64,000 bases of DNA from Vibrio sp. JPW-9-11-11. Lineage in GTDB: Bacteria; Pseudomonadota; Gammaproteobacteria; Enterobacterales; Vibrionaceae. The DNA is taken from the NCBI RefSeq assembly GCF_013369335.1, contig NZ_SZQJ01000004.1, positions 186,001 through 250,000 of the forward strand, read 5' to 3'. Below, one piece after another: positions 47,837 through 56,876 of this stretch. A program made the position numbers and the translations under genes. Under the pieces are notes generated by a model, which saw nothing but the letters and a program-made list of their open reading frames with translations, did not search any database and was not told where the DNA came from. How positions within the stretch are numbered: the stretch's first letter is position 1; every line of letters begins with the position of its first letter.

Positions 47837-48503
47837 CGTACTCATTATCGAAGATGATAGTGACATTGCGACTCTCCATCGTCAGTTCATCGCACGCGAC
47901 AAGCGTTTTCAAAGACTTGATACTTGTGTTTCGCTTGCAGAGGCTAAGCAACATCTGACGGAGTGCGCCTATGACTTGGTGCTCATCGACAATTATTTAC
48001 CTGACGGGCTTGGTATCGATTTTTTACCGCAATTACACGGTTTGCCACATAGGCCCGAGAGTATCTTAGTGACAGCAGCGAACGATGTTGAAACGGTGCA
48101 AAAGGCGCTGCGTCATGGTGTGTTTGACTATCTGGTCAAGCCCGTCGACTATCAACGCTTAGCTAACAGCTTGGATAAGTACTGCATGATGCAGCATACC
48201 TTGACTCATGGTCAAAGTTTACAGCAAACAGAGCTTGATAGCTTGTTCCAGCGTGGCGAAGTTCAGCGTAAAAACGGCGCTGCCGATGCTTACACATTAC
48301 GTCAGATTGTCGACCAGTTTAGTCATGCCAACATTGAGTTGAGTGTCAGTGACATCGCGGAACGTTTTTCTATCAGTAAAAGTACCGCGAGACGCTACCT
48401 CGATACAGGCGTCGACCAGGGCGACCTTGAAGCTTTTCTCGCTCATGGGCGTGTGGGCAGGCCTACACGAATTTATCGAAGACCTCAGGTTAACGGCGGT
48501 TAA
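47829..48503 (+). CDS. CitB/DcuR-type response regulator
   Basis: A 224-residue regulator. Receiver domain 1-120 with acidic pocket EDD (8-10), phospho-acceptor Asp54 (LIDNYLPDG) and Lys in LVKPVDYQRL. The C-terminal DNA-binding part (about 155-220) has a helix-turn-helix of the CitB/DcuR kind (NIELSVSDIAERFSISKSTARRYLDT). Coupled by overlap to the kinase. Expected targets are AT-rich sites in the gap before the DASS gene. Confidence 0.92.
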   Translation: MHNVLIIEDDSDIATLHRQFIARDKRFQRLDTCVSLAEAKQHLTECAYDLVLIDNYLPDGLGIDFLPQLHGLPHRPESILVTAANDVETVQKALRHGVFDYLVKPVDYQRLANSLDKYCMMQHTLTHGQSLQQTELDSLFQRGEVQRKNGAADAYTLRQIVDQFSHANIELSVSDIAERFSISKSTARRYLDTGVDQGDLEAFLAHGRVGRPTRIYRRPQVNGG

Positions 48504-48700
48504 AGCGTATTTACGAAGCTGAGTTGGTTGAAAAACACAGGTGTGTAATTGCGTTAAGTTGAAAAGCGATCTTTTTATTAAAAACTTATAAATGGCAATT
48601 TTCATTAGGTAATTAGTGTTTTGTTCTTATATAAATCCAAATGCAGCATATGTAACTTATGCTTTCGGTGTGTGGTTATATAAATGTTCTTTATTCGCCA

Positions 48701-48814
48701 GATCGCTGATCAAAATGGATTTAGCCGAAGATCAGAGTTTGATCTTAAACATTGATCTTCTCAGGGACCCATCAGGTTAACCCTATCAATAGTGGTCGTT
48801 ATGAGGTGGCGATC
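48701..48814. promoter_or_regulatory. GATC cluster with inverted repeat upstream of the GAF-GGDEF gene
   Basis: The 378-base gap 48504-48881 has no gene. GATC occurs at 48701, 48708, 48730, 48741, 48754 and 48811, five of them within 57 bases, against an expected 0.2. GAAGATCA (48727-48734) and TGATCTTC (48753-48760) form an 8-bp inverted repeat. Dam methylation or SeqA-like binding could act here; this is inference. Confidence 0.5.
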
Positions 48815-48881
48815 GACGTATGAAACAGGGTTTTATGCTACTTTATCCTGTAAATTAGAAATATAAATTGAGTCAGCCACA

Positions 48882-49900
48882 ATGAGTTACTTTAAACTTC
48901 TCACCGCTCACAGAGAAGTAAATACGTTGCTCACTAAACTCGCACTAGGAATGGGCAAAGAAGAGCTTAATCGCCGCGTTGTCGAACTTTCTGAAAGCTG
49001 GTTTGGTAAGCGAAGAGCGTCGATCCTGAGGCTCGATAGTCAAACCAATAAACTTCAGCCCCCAGCTTACCCGAGTTTTATAATAGCGCGGTCGAAGGCG
49101 TGACGATCGGGCCTCAAGTGGGGTCTTGCGGTGCTGCTGCATACTCAAAACAGAGTGTCGTGGTCGAAAATATCGACCAGCACCCCAATTGGGCTGTATT
49201 TAGCGCGCTTACCCGCCAAGCCAATCTGCATGCTTGTTGGTCAGTGCCTATTCTTTCTCGTACCCAAACTGCGATGGGCACCTTTGCAATTTACAGTCAT
49301 GAGCCGGCAAAGCCCGAGCCTCATGAACTCGAAGTATTGCAAATGCTCGCCTCACTCTATGCGGTCGCATGGGAGAAGTACGATCTTGAACACCAATTGT
49401 ACTATCACGCTCGCTATGACTCCTTAACAGGGTGTTTGAATCGGCGCGCGCTATTGCAGCAAGCAAGTGATTGTTTAAACACCGAACTTAACTACATCGC
49501 GTGTTTTTTTGCCGACATTGATCATTTTAAGCAGATTAATGATATCCATGGTCATGAAGTGGGCGATAGAGTGCTGGCTCGGGTAGGGGAGATCTTCAAT
49601 CAGGTCTTTAACCGCTGCAGTCTTAATGGCCGCTATGGTGGCGATGAGTTTGTTGCTTTTGCTTTTTCTGATGACAAGCAAGCGTTCAATCAGTTGGAGA
49701 AGCAGTTTACCGAACAACTGGCGCATTTGATGGCCGTCGAGGATCTCCAGGTGCGAGTCAGCGTCGGTAAGGCGGTTTGTGAAATACGCCGATTGGTCTC
49801 TTTGCAGCAGCTCATTAAACAAGCAGACCAAAAGATGTATCAAGTAAAGCACAATAGCCGACGTGATCAGGATCATGGCAAGGGATCAGTGGTGCGCTAA
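48882..49900 (+). pseudogene. GAF-GGDEF diguanylate cyclase gene split by a frameshift
   Basis: Two overlapping frames encode one protein. 48882-49103 gives the first half of a GAF domain (MSYFKLLTAHREVNTLLTKLALGM onward). 49100-49900, in another frame, gives the rest of the GAF domain (TIGPQVGSCGAAAYSKQSVVVENI) and a GGDEF domain with YDSLTGCLNRRAL, FFADIDHFKQIND and GRYGGDEF (about 49631-49651). One added C in the five-C run at 49059-49063 would restore a single 339-residue protein and yield LQPPSLPEFYNSAVEGVTIGP, as expected in such GAF domains. The GGDEF motif is intact; there is no RxxD inhibitory site before it. It could be a true mutation, a switching C-tract or a sequencing error. Confidence 0.85.
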
Positions 49901-49934
49901 ATTAAGTGTAAACCAAGTGCTAGTTGAGAAGAGT

Positions 49935-50159
49935 ATGAACGAAAATTCTTGTCCCCGTTGCCACCAAGCTCTTGAATGGACGGGGCAATATCACTGTAAG
50001 CAGTGTCAGTGTAGTTTTGATAAGGTCGGATATTGTCCGGATTGCGCCGCTCAACTGGAGAAGCTTCAAGCGTGCGGCGCGGCGAACTATTTCTGTAATC
50101 AATGCAACGAGTTGAAATCTAAGTCTCGAGTGCTATTTGAGTTCCACGTAAAAGACTAA
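49935..50159 (+). CDS. yfgJ: YfgJ-type double zinc-ribbon protein
   Basis: A 74-residue protein with four CxxC pairs (CPRC, CKQC, CPDC, CNQC) plus one single Cys in [10 protein letters not shown], which should bind two zinc ions. It matches E. coli YfgJ in length and motif order and, as there, lies next to xseA in the der-xseA neighbourhood. ATG at 49935 after GAGAAGAG. Function unknown. Its stop overlaps the convergent xseA stop by three bases. Confidence 0.88.
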   Translation: MNENSCPRCHQALEWTGQYHCKQCQCSFDKVGYCPDCAAQLEKLQACGAANYFCNQCNELKSKSRVLFEFHVKD

Positions 50160-51487
50160 TTGACGGTCGAACGGATTTCGCCATCAGATAAACGGGTGAC
50201 CAAAGTGTCGCCCGTTTTGACATCAGTCGCTTGGGTAATAACTTTTCCTTGCTCATTCTGAGTTATCGAGTAACCACGTTTTAGCGTCGCGAGCGGGCTT
50301 ACGGTATCGAGTTTTTCTGCCGCGAGAGAGAGCTGGTGGCGGGTGTTAAGCAGTTTACGATCCATCGTATCGAACAGCTTTTGTTCCAAATACTGTAAAG
50401 ACGACTTTTGCTGATTGAGTCGTTTTACTGGCGAGTGCAACTGGAGTTTGTATTGATGACGTTCGACTTTTTGTAAATGCGCAGCAATAAAGCGATCCAT
50501 AGAACGTTGTAAACGCAGTTGTAACTCGTCGAGTTGTTGGCTTTGGCGTTGCAGTTGATAGCTCGGATGCTGCCTTTCCAAACGGTGAGTTAGCGAGGTC
50601 GATAGCTTGCTCTGTTGACTGAGGTAATAGCGCATGGCACTCATCAGCTTTTGCTGACGCGCGACAAACGCCTGCTCTTTATGGCTATTATCTCGACTCA
50701 CCAGCTCAGCTGCGGCTGATGGCGTCGGGGCGCGCATGTCAGCGACAAAGTCGGCAATCGTGACATCCACTTCATGACCGACGGCGCTGATAATCGGGAT
50801 CTGGCTCGCTGCAATAGTGCGAGCAAGGATTTCGTTGTTAAAGCACCATAGGTCTTCTAGTGAACCACCACCACGGCCGACGATTAACACGTCACATTCG
50901 TTGCGGCTATTGGCACGGCCAACCGCTTGAGCGATTTCAATTGCCGCCGCATCCCCTTGAACCATGGTTGGATAGATAACGACAGGCAGTGAAGGATCAC
51001 GACGTTTAAGTACATCAAGAATATCAAACAGCGCTGCGCCGGTTTTTGAAGTGATGATTCCCACACGTTGCGGGTGCTCAGGGAGCGGCCGTTTGTTGGT
51101 TTGAGCAAACAATCCTTCCGCCGCTAGTTTCATCTTAAGTTCTTCGAACTGCTGCTGTAATCGACCATCCCCTTCAGGCTGCATCGATTCGATGATCAAT
51201 TGGTAATCACCACGTGGTTCATACAAAGACAAGCGTGCTTTAACCAGTACCTGATTTCCGTTTTGAGGCTTGAACGTAACGCGACGATTGTTACCACGGA
51301 ACATGGCGCATTTTACTTGCGCGCGCGAATCCTTAAGTGTCAGATACCAGTGGCCAGAGACGGGGGCGGAAAAGTTAGAAATTTCACCGACTAACCAAAC
51401 AATGCCCATTTCATTTTCGAGTAACAAACGGACTTCAGCATTAAGACGAGAAACAGTGAAAATGTTTTGATTGGTCAGAGAAGACAC
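50156..51487 (-). CDS. xseA: Exodeoxyribonuclease VII large subunit
   Basis: Catalytic subunit of exonuclease VII, which degrades single-stranded DNA to oligonucleotides. N-terminal OB-fold ([69 protein letters not shown]), catalytic domain ([64 protein letters not shown]), then long helices. I choose the GTG at 51485-51487 ([14 protein letters not shown]), giving 443 residues; the frame runs on to 51541, which would add 18 residues not seen in the family. Confidence 0.94.
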   Translation of the reverse strand: MSSLTNQNIFTVSRLNAEVRLLLENEMGIVWLVGEISNFSAPVSGHWYLTLKDSRAQVKCAMFRGNNRRVTFKPQNGNQVLVKARLSLYEPRGDYQLIIESMQPEGDGRLQQQFEELKMKLAAEGLFAQTNKRPLPEHPQRVGIITSKTGAALFDILDVLKRRDPSLPVVIYPTMVQGDAAAIEIAQAVGRANSRNECDVLIVGRGGGSLEDLWCFNNEILARTIAASQIPIISAVGHEVDVTIADFVADMRAPTPSAAAELVSRDNSHKEQAFVARQQKLMSAMRYYLSQQSKLSTSLTHRLERQHPSYQLQRQSQQLDELQLRLQRSMDRFIAAHLQKVERHQYKLQLHSPVKRLNQQKSSLQYLEQKLFDTMDRKLLNTRHQLSLAAEKLDTVSPLATLKRGYSITQNEQGKVITQATDVKTGDTLVTRLSDGEIRSTVN

Positions 51488-51575
51488 AGCTAATCTCGTA
51501 GGCGTGGGTATGGAAATTAGCGGCAATATAATACATATCAAGGGGGTAATTGCAAATAAAAAATAGAAAAATGTG

Positions 51576-51612
51576 TAGCCAAGCGATTTCCTAGGCCGTA
51601 TAATCCGTCCGC
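51576..51612 (+). promoter_or_regulatory. Promoter of guaBA with GC-rich discriminator
   Basis: TAGCCA (51576-51581), 17-base spacer, consensus TATAAT (51599-51604), then CCGTCCGC before the likely start near 51611. A GC-rich discriminator is the mark of promoters shut down by ppGpp; the E. coli guaB promoter is of this type. No PurR operator was seen. Confidence 0.7.
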
Positions 51613-51720
51613 AATATCTAATCCAAATGCAGTAGATTTTCTTAAACTTGCTGCCCTCATTATGCGAAACGATGAGACTTTGGGTTGTCTTTTTACTCCT
51701 CTAATTGTGAGATATTGCAA

Positions 51721-53187
51721 ATGCTAAGAATTGCCAAAGAAGCGCTGACATTCGACGACGTACTCCTTGTGCCAGCACACTCCACCGTTCTCCCAAACAC
51801 AGCTGATCTTCGCACTCAGCTAACTAAGAACATTAGCTTAAACATCCCTATGATTTCGGCGTCAATGGACACCGTAACGGAAGCTCGCCTAGCGATTGCG
51901 CTAGCGCAAGAGGGTGGCATTGGCTTTATCCACAAGAACATGTCTATTGAGCAACAAGCTGGTGAAGTTCGAAAAGTAAAGAGCTTCGAAGCTGGCGTTG
52001 TGTCAGACCCTGTGACAGTGAACCCAGACGCAACCATCGCTGACGTAGTCGCTTTGACTGATAAACACGGTTTTGCGGGCTTCCCTGTAGTAACAGAGCA
52101 CAACGAACTGGTCGGTATCATCACTGGCCGTGACGTACGCTTTGTCACTGACCTATCTAAGAAAGTATCTGCAGTAATGACGCCTAAAGAGCGTCTCGCT
52201 TCTGTAAACGAAGGTGCAACTCGCGAAGAAGTTCAAGAGAAAATGCACGAAGCGCGCGTTGAAAAAGTACTGGTAGTGAACGATGAGTTCAAACTAACCG
52301 GTATGATCACGGCAAAAGACTTCCATAAAGCAGAACGTAAACCAAACGCATGTAAAGATGAACGTGGTCGTCTACGCGTTGGCGCAGCAGTTGGCGCTGG
52401 TGCGGGTAACGAAGAGCGTGTTGCGGCACTGGTTGAAGCAGGCGTCGACGTACTACTTATCGATTCTTCTCACGGTCACTCTGAAGGCGTTCTACAGCGT
52501 ATTCGTGAAACTCGTGCGGCTCACCCAGATCTAGACATCATCGGCGGTAACGTAGCAACAGGTGCTGGTGCAAGAGCACTTATCGAAGCTGGCGTAAGCG
52601 CAGTGAAAGTGGGTATCGGCCCTGGTTCTATCTGTACTACTCGTATCGTAACGGGTGTGGGTGTTCCTCAAATTACAGCCATCGCAGATGCGGCTGAAGT
52701 CGCGAACGAATACGGTATTCCAGTCATTGCCGACGGTGGTATCCGTTTCTCTGGTGATATCTGTAAAGCCATCGTAGCGGGTGCATCATGTGTGATGGTT
52801 GGTTCTATGTTTGCTGGTACAGAAGAAGCACCGGGCGAAGTGATTCTTTACAACGGCCGTTCTTACAAAGCTTACCGTGGTATGGGCTCTTTAGGCGCGA
52901 TGTCTCAAGGTTCTTCTGACCGTTACTTCCAGTCTGATAACGCAGCAGACAAGCTTGTTCCTGAAGGCATCGAAGGTCGTATCGCATACAAAGGCCGCCT
53001 AAAAGAGATCGTACACCAACAAATGGGTGGTCTACGCTCAAGCATGGGCCTAACAGGCAGCGCAACAATCGAAGACATGCGTACTAAAGCTGAATTTGTA
53101 CGTATCTCTGGCGCGGGTATGCAAGAATCTCACGTACACGACGTTCAGATCACTAAGGAAGCACCAAACTACCGTTTAGGTAACTAA
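51721..53187 (+). CDS. guaB: Inosine-5'-monophosphate dehydrogenase GuaB
   Basis: Oxidises IMP to XMP with NAD+, the committed step to GMP. 488 residues from the ATG at 51721 ([21 protein letters not shown]); an upstream start at 51685 would add residues absent from the family. TIM barrel with a pair of CBS domains inserted (about 90-205, including [16 protein letters not shown] and [16 protein letters not shown]). Catalytic loop [10 protein letters not shown] and flap RYFQ are intact. guaA follows 98 bases after the stop, across a hairpin. Confidence 0.98.
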   Translation: MLRIAKEALTFDDVLLVPAHSTVLPNTADLRTQLTKNISLNIPMISASMDTVTEARLAIALAQEGGIGFIHKNMSIEQQAGEVRKVKSFEAGVVSDPVTVNPDATIADVVALTDKHGFAGFPVVTEHNELVGIITGRDVRFVTDLSKKVSAVMTPKERLASVNEGATREEVQEKMHEARVEKVLVVNDEFKLTGMITAKDFHKAERKPNACKDERGRLRVGAAVGAGAGNEERVAALVEAGVDVLLIDSSHGHSEGVLQRIRETRAAHPDLDIIGGNVATGAGARALIEAGVSAVKVGIGPGSICTTRIVTGVGVPQITAIADAAEVANEYGIPVIADGGIRFSGDICKAIVAGASCVMVGSMFAGTEEAPGEVILYNGRSYKAYRGMGSLGAMSQGSSDRYFQSDNAADKLVPEGIEGRIAYKGRLKEIVHQQMGGLRSSMGLTGSATIEDMRTKAEFVRISGAGMQESHVHDVQITKEAPNYRLGN

Positions 53188-53230
53188 TAGCCTAGCGTAA
53201 ACGTTTGCTTTTTCCTTGAAGCATTAAGAT

Positions 53231-53257
53231 GAGGCGAGTACACTCGCCTCGGTTTTA
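53231..53257 (+). terminator. Intercistronic hairpin between guaB and guaA
   Basis: GAGGCGAG (53231-53238), loop TACA, CTCGCCTC (53243-53250), then GGTTTTAATC. It looks like a weak or partial terminator in the 98-base guaB-guaA gap and may lower guaA expression relative to guaB. Confidence 0.65.
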
Positions 53258-53285
53258 ATCACTTAGCCTAAAAAGACTGCTCAAA

Positions 53286-54839
53286 ATGACTAAAAATATC
53301 CATGACCAACGTATTCTGATCTTGGACTTCGGTTCTCAGTACACCCAACTTGTCGCACGTCGCGTACGTGAAATCGGCGTTTACTGTGAACTATGGAGCT
53401 GGGATGTTGAAGAAGCGGATATTCGCGAATTCAACCCAGATGGCATCATCCTATCTGGTGGTCCTGAAAGCGTAACGGAAGAAAACTCTCCTCGCGCACC
53501 TCAATATGTATTTGACTCAGGTGTTCCTGTTTTTGGCGTATGTTACGGCATGCAGACCATGGCAGAGCAGCTAGGTGGTAAAGTCGCGGGCTCAAACGAG
53601 CGTGAGTTTGGCTACGCACAAGTTAAAATTTCTGGCGAATCTTCTCTGTTTAAAGATCTTGAAGCGATTCAAGATGTATGGATGAGCCACGGTGACAAAG
53701 TTGTAGAAATCCCAACAGATTTCGTAAAAGTTGGTGAGACAGACACCTGTCCTTACGCTGCAATGGCGAACGAAGAGAAGAAATACTACGGCGTTCAGTT
53801 CCACCCAGAAGTGACGCACACCAAACAAGGCCTACAAATGCTCGAGAACTTTGTTCTTGGCGTGTGTGGTTGTGAGCGTCTATGGACTTCAGAATCTATC
53901 ATCGAAGATGCCGTTGCTCGCATTAAAGAGCAAGTGGGCGACGATGAAGTGATCCTAGGTCTATCGGGTGGTGTGGATTCATCCGTTGTTGCTATGCTGG
54001 TTCACCGCGCGATTGGCGACAAACTCACCTGTGTATTCGTTGATAACGGCCTACTTCGTCTCAACGAAGGTCAGCAAGTGATGGAAATGTTTGGCGACAA
54101 GTTCGGCCTAAACATCATCAAAGTTGACGCAGAAGAGCGTTTCCTTGTTGCTCTTGAAGGTAAGTCTGATCCAGAAGAAAAACGTAAGACTATCGGTCAC
54201 GTATTCGTAGACGTATTCGATGAAGAATCGAAGAAGCTGAAAAACGCGAAATGGCTAGCTCAGGGTACTATCTACCCAGACGTTATCGAGTCTGCCGCAT
54301 CTAAAACTGGTAAAGCGCACGTGATCAAATCACACCACAACGTGGGCGGCCTGCCAGAAGATATGGAAATGGGTCTAGTTGAGCCACTACGTGAGCTGTT
54401 TAAAGATGAAGTTCGTAAGATAGGTCTAGAGCTCGGTCTTCCTTACAACATGCTTTACCGCCACCCATTCCCTGGTCCAGGTCTAGGTGTTCGCGTTCTT
54501 GGTGAGATCAAGAAAGAGTACTGTGATTTGCTACGTCGTGCTGACGCTATCTTCATTGAAGAGCTGCACGCAGCAGACCTGTACAACAAAGTCTCTCAAG
54601 CGTTCACGGTGTTCCTACCCGTTCGCTCTGTTGGCGTAATGGGCGATGGCCGTAAGTACGATTGGGTGGTATCGCTACGTGCCGTTGAAACTATCGACTT
54701 TATGACAGCGCATTGGGCGCACCTACCATATGACTTCTTAGGTAAAGTATCTAACCGTATTATCAACGAAGTTGACGGTATTTCCCGTGTCGTTTACGAC
54801 ATTTCTGGTAAGCCACCAGCGACAATTGAGTGGGAATAA
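53286..54839 (+). CDS. guaA: GMP synthase (glutamine-hydrolysing) GuaA
   Basis: Converts XMP to GMP with glutamine and ATP. 517 residues. Class I glutamine amidotransferase domain with catalytic Cys in [15 protein letters not shown] (about residue 82) and His-Glu in [12 protein letters not shown]-pyrophosphatase loop [21 protein letters not shown] (about 223-243); C-terminal dimerisation domain ending PPATIEWE. Together with guaB it forms the conserved guaBA pair. Confidence 0.98.
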   Translation: MTKNIHDQRILILDFGSQYTQLVARRVREIGVYCELWSWDVEEADIREFNPDGIILSGGPESVTEENSPRAPQYVFDSGVPVFGVCYGMQTMAEQLGGKVAGSNEREFGYAQVKISGESSLFKDLEAIQDVWMSHGDKVVEIPTDFVKVGETDTCPYAAMANEEKKYYGVQFHPEVTHTKQGLQMLENFVLGVCGCERLWTSESIIEDAVARIKEQVGDDEVILGLSGGVDSSVVAMLVHRAIGDKLTCVFVDNGLLRLNEGQQVMEMFGDKFGLNIIKVDAEERFLVALEGKSDPEEKRKTIGHVFVDVFDEESKKLKNAKWLAQGTIYPDVIESAASKTGKAHVIKSHHNVGGLPEDMEMGLVEPLRELFKDEVRKIGLELGLPYNMLYRHPFPGPGLGVRVLGEIKKEYCDLLRRADAIFIEELHAADLYNKVSQAFTVFLPVRSVGVMGDGRKYDWVVSLRAVETIDFMTAHWAHLPYDFLGKVSNRIINEVDGISRVVYDISGKPPATIEWE

Positions 54840-54859
54840 TCCGCTTCGAGTGTTTTGAC

Positions 54860-54887
54860 AAAACCAGCCTTCGGGCTGGTTTTTTAT
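54860..54887 (+). terminator. Terminator of guaBA
   Basis: AAAACCAGCC (54860-54869), tetraloop TTCG, GGCTGGTTTT (54874-54883) and further T residues. Ideal Rho-independent terminator. The stretch from here to 55096 is AT-rich and should hold the chitinase promoter, but no clear element was found. Confidence 0.95.
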
Positions 54888-55096
54888 TGCGTATTGTTCG
54901 CGAGTTGGAAGTTGATTATTGATAATTAACAAAATAATTTTTGAAGCAACCCAACAATTTTTTCTAACACTCAGTAAAGTCATCTGTTGTATTTGAACAC
55001 TGTCTCGCAACTTAACGTTTGGGCAATACTCTTTACGTGCAGCTCTAGGCGCTTTTTTCTAGTCTTGTGGCAGCAATTGACACAAGGACTAGTTCG

Positions 55097-56767
55097 ATGA
55101 ACAAAACACGCTACCTTACCGTACTCGCGGTTCTTGCCGCGTCTCCTACCTGGGCGACAATGAATATTCAGCCTGACCCAGAAAATCCAACTGGCTATGT
55201 GATTTCACGTGCTGACATTGAAGCGGTGGAACAACAAAAAACCGCCAATCCTATGTACCAAATTTGGTCTCAAGCACTGCGCACGGCACCGAATAGTATT
55301 GTTGAAGCGATTGATTCGGGCTTGGCAACAAACCCAGATAACGTTAAGCGAGCAGAGCGCGTTTTCCCACGTCAAGAGTGGGATTTTCTGACTCATATGG
55401 CCGCACCAGAGTACACATATACGCGGTTTTTGCGTGCAATTGGTAAGTTCCCCGCCTTTTGTGCTGAATACACGGATGGACGCGATTCTGATGCGATTTG
55501 TAAGCGTTCGATTGTGACCGCCTTTGCCCATTTTGCACAAGAAACCGGGGGGCATATTGCGAAAGACAATGTGTCTGATAACCCTCTGGCGCTGGAAGAG
55601 TGGCAGCAAGCGCTGGTTCATGTTCGAGAGATGGGTTGGTCGGAAGGGCAAGAAGGCTATACGACAGGTTGTGGTCAGAACGATTGGCAAAACAAGAAAT
55701 GGCCTTGCGCCGCAGGACAGGGCTATTTTGGACGTGGCGCTAAGCAGCTGTCATACCATTTTAACTATGGCGCTTTCTCTGAGGCGATGTATGACGGTGA
55801 TGCTTCTGTGTTACTCAATAACCCCGGTTTAGTCGCGGATTCTTGGTTGAATTTAGCCTCGGCGATTTGGTTCTTCCTCACTCCCCAAGCGCCTAAGCCT
55901 GCCATGTTGCATGTTATCGATAAAACTTGGACGCCATCACAGCGTGAAATCGATGCTGGGATCGGTTATGGCTTTGGTACCACCATCAATATCATCAATG
56001 GCGGTATAGAGTGTGGTGAGCAAAACAAAGACAAAGGTCAGCCTGTCAACCGTATTCGTTACTGGCAAGGCTTATCGGATCACTATCAAATTCCGTTAGA
56101 AGCGGACGAAAAAGACACCTGTTGGCAACAAACGCCCTATGGCAGTTTGAATCTCAATGGCGCAACGGATGTGCTTTACACCAACTGGGATGGCAACTGG
56201 AAATATTACGCTGATCGCCCCGGTGGTTACTCATTTGAGTGTGAGTTGGTCGGATTTCAAACCGCTTACTCGGCTTTAGTGGCCGGCGATTACGAAAAAT
56301 GTGTCAGTAACTTCTATGGCTCTCATGCGAGTTGGCCTGAAGTGCGCGTTGTCGATGAACTCGACCCTGTTGACCCTGGTACGGGACCAGGAAATGACAC
56401 CGATTGGGATGCAAACAAAGTGTACACAGGTGGGGAAGAAGTCACTCATCAAGGGGCAACGTATAAAGCGAAGTGGTGGACACAAGGCGACGATCCTGCT
56501 CTTGGTGGGCCGTGGGAATTAGTATCAGGTACGCCGACTGAACCAGCCCCTGAGCCGACTCCTGATCCAACACCGGATCCTGAGCCGACACCAGACCCAA
56601 CACCGGTTCCAGATACCTTTATTCAATGGCAGCCGGGGCAAAGCCAAGTTGCAGATGGTGACAAAGTGACTTATAACGGTAAGTGCTTTATTGCCAAAAA
56701 TGGCCCAGGAGTGTGGGAGTCACCCACTCAATCAAATTGGTTCTGGGATGAAATTTCCTGCCAGTAG
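55097..56767 (+). CDS. Secreted chitinase, GH19 with two chitin-binding modules
   Basis: Endochitinase of glycoside hydrolase family 19. The ATG at 55097 has AAGGA nine bases upstream; from it a signal peptide of 20 residues ends at SPTWA. Catalytic domain about 70-400: [11 protein letters not shown] with catalytic Glu149, then [19 protein letters not shown] and [20 protein letters not shown]5/12-type domain follows (about 435-480, with [29 protein letters not shown]), then a Pro-Thr/Asp-Glu linker of [10 protein letters not shown] repeats, and a second CBM-like module at the C-terminus (about 515-556, with [11 protein letters not shown]). 556 residues. The position after guaA is shared with other vibrios. 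Chitin use is typical of the genus. Confidence 0.93.
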   Translation: MNKTRYLTVLAVLAASPTWATMNIQPDPENPTGYVISRADIEAVEQQKTANPMYQIWSQALRTAPNSIVEAIDSGLATNPDNVKRAERVFPRQEWDFLTHMAAPEYTYTRFLRAIGKFPAFCAEYTDGRDSDAICKRSIVTAFAHFAQETGGHIAKDNVSDNPLALEEWQQALVHVREMGWSEGQEGYTTGCGQNDWQNKKWPCAAGQGYFGRGAKQLSYHFNYGAFSEAMYDGDASVLLNNPGLVADSWLNLASAIWFFLTPQAPKPAMLHVIDKTWTPSQREIDAGIGYGFGTTINIINGGIECGEQNKDKGQPVNRIRYWQGLSDHYQIPLEADEKDTCWQQTPYGSLNLNGATDVLYTNWDGNWKYYADRPGGYSFECELVGFQTAYSALVAGDYEKCVSNFYGSHASWPEVRVVDELDPVDPGTGPGNDTDWDANKVYTGGEEVTHQGATYKAKWWTQGDDPALGGPWELVSGTPTEPAPEPTPDPTPDPEPTPDPTPVPDTFIQWQPGQSQVADGDKVTYNGKCFIAKNGPGVWESPTQSNWFWDEISCQ

Positions 56768-56789
56768 CTTAGGGCGCATGAATCGTTAA

Positions 56790-56817
56790 ATGGCTCAACG
56801 ACGAGTCGTTGAGCCAT
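56790..56817 (+). other. Perfect 13-bp hairpin after the chitinase gene
   Basis: ATGGCTCAACGAC (56790-56802) pairs without mismatch with GTCGTTGAGCCAT (56805-56817) around GA. There is no T-run. It stands 23 bases after the stop and 14 bases before a regular terminator, and may protect the 3' end of the message. Confidence 0.7.
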
Positions 56818-56830
56818 AGTCAGTCGAATG

Positions 56831-56872
56831 AAAAAAGCAAAGCTCTTTACTCGGGCTTTGCTTTTTATTTTA
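56831..56872. terminator. Bidirectional terminator between chitinase and GGDEF-EAL genes
   Basis: AAAAAGCAAAGC ending at 56843 pairs with GCTTTGCTTTTT (56855-56866); TATTTTAA follows on plus, and the A-run gives a T-run on minus. It serves both convergent genes. Confidence 0.9.
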
Positions 56873-56876
56873 ACCT

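Noticed and set aside
51488..51720. PurR operator or purine riboswitch before guaB
   Set aside because: No ACGCAAACGTTTGCGT-like palindrome and no aptamer core; only the promoter is clear.
55205..55690. 161-codon minus frame inside the chitinase gene
   Set aside because: Antisense to the GH19 catalytic domain; composition is that of the opposite strand of coding DNA.
56540..56615. Repeated CCAGACCCAACACCG-like units, possible tandem array
   Set aside because: They encode the Pro-Thr linker of the chitinase and are explained by protein low complexity.
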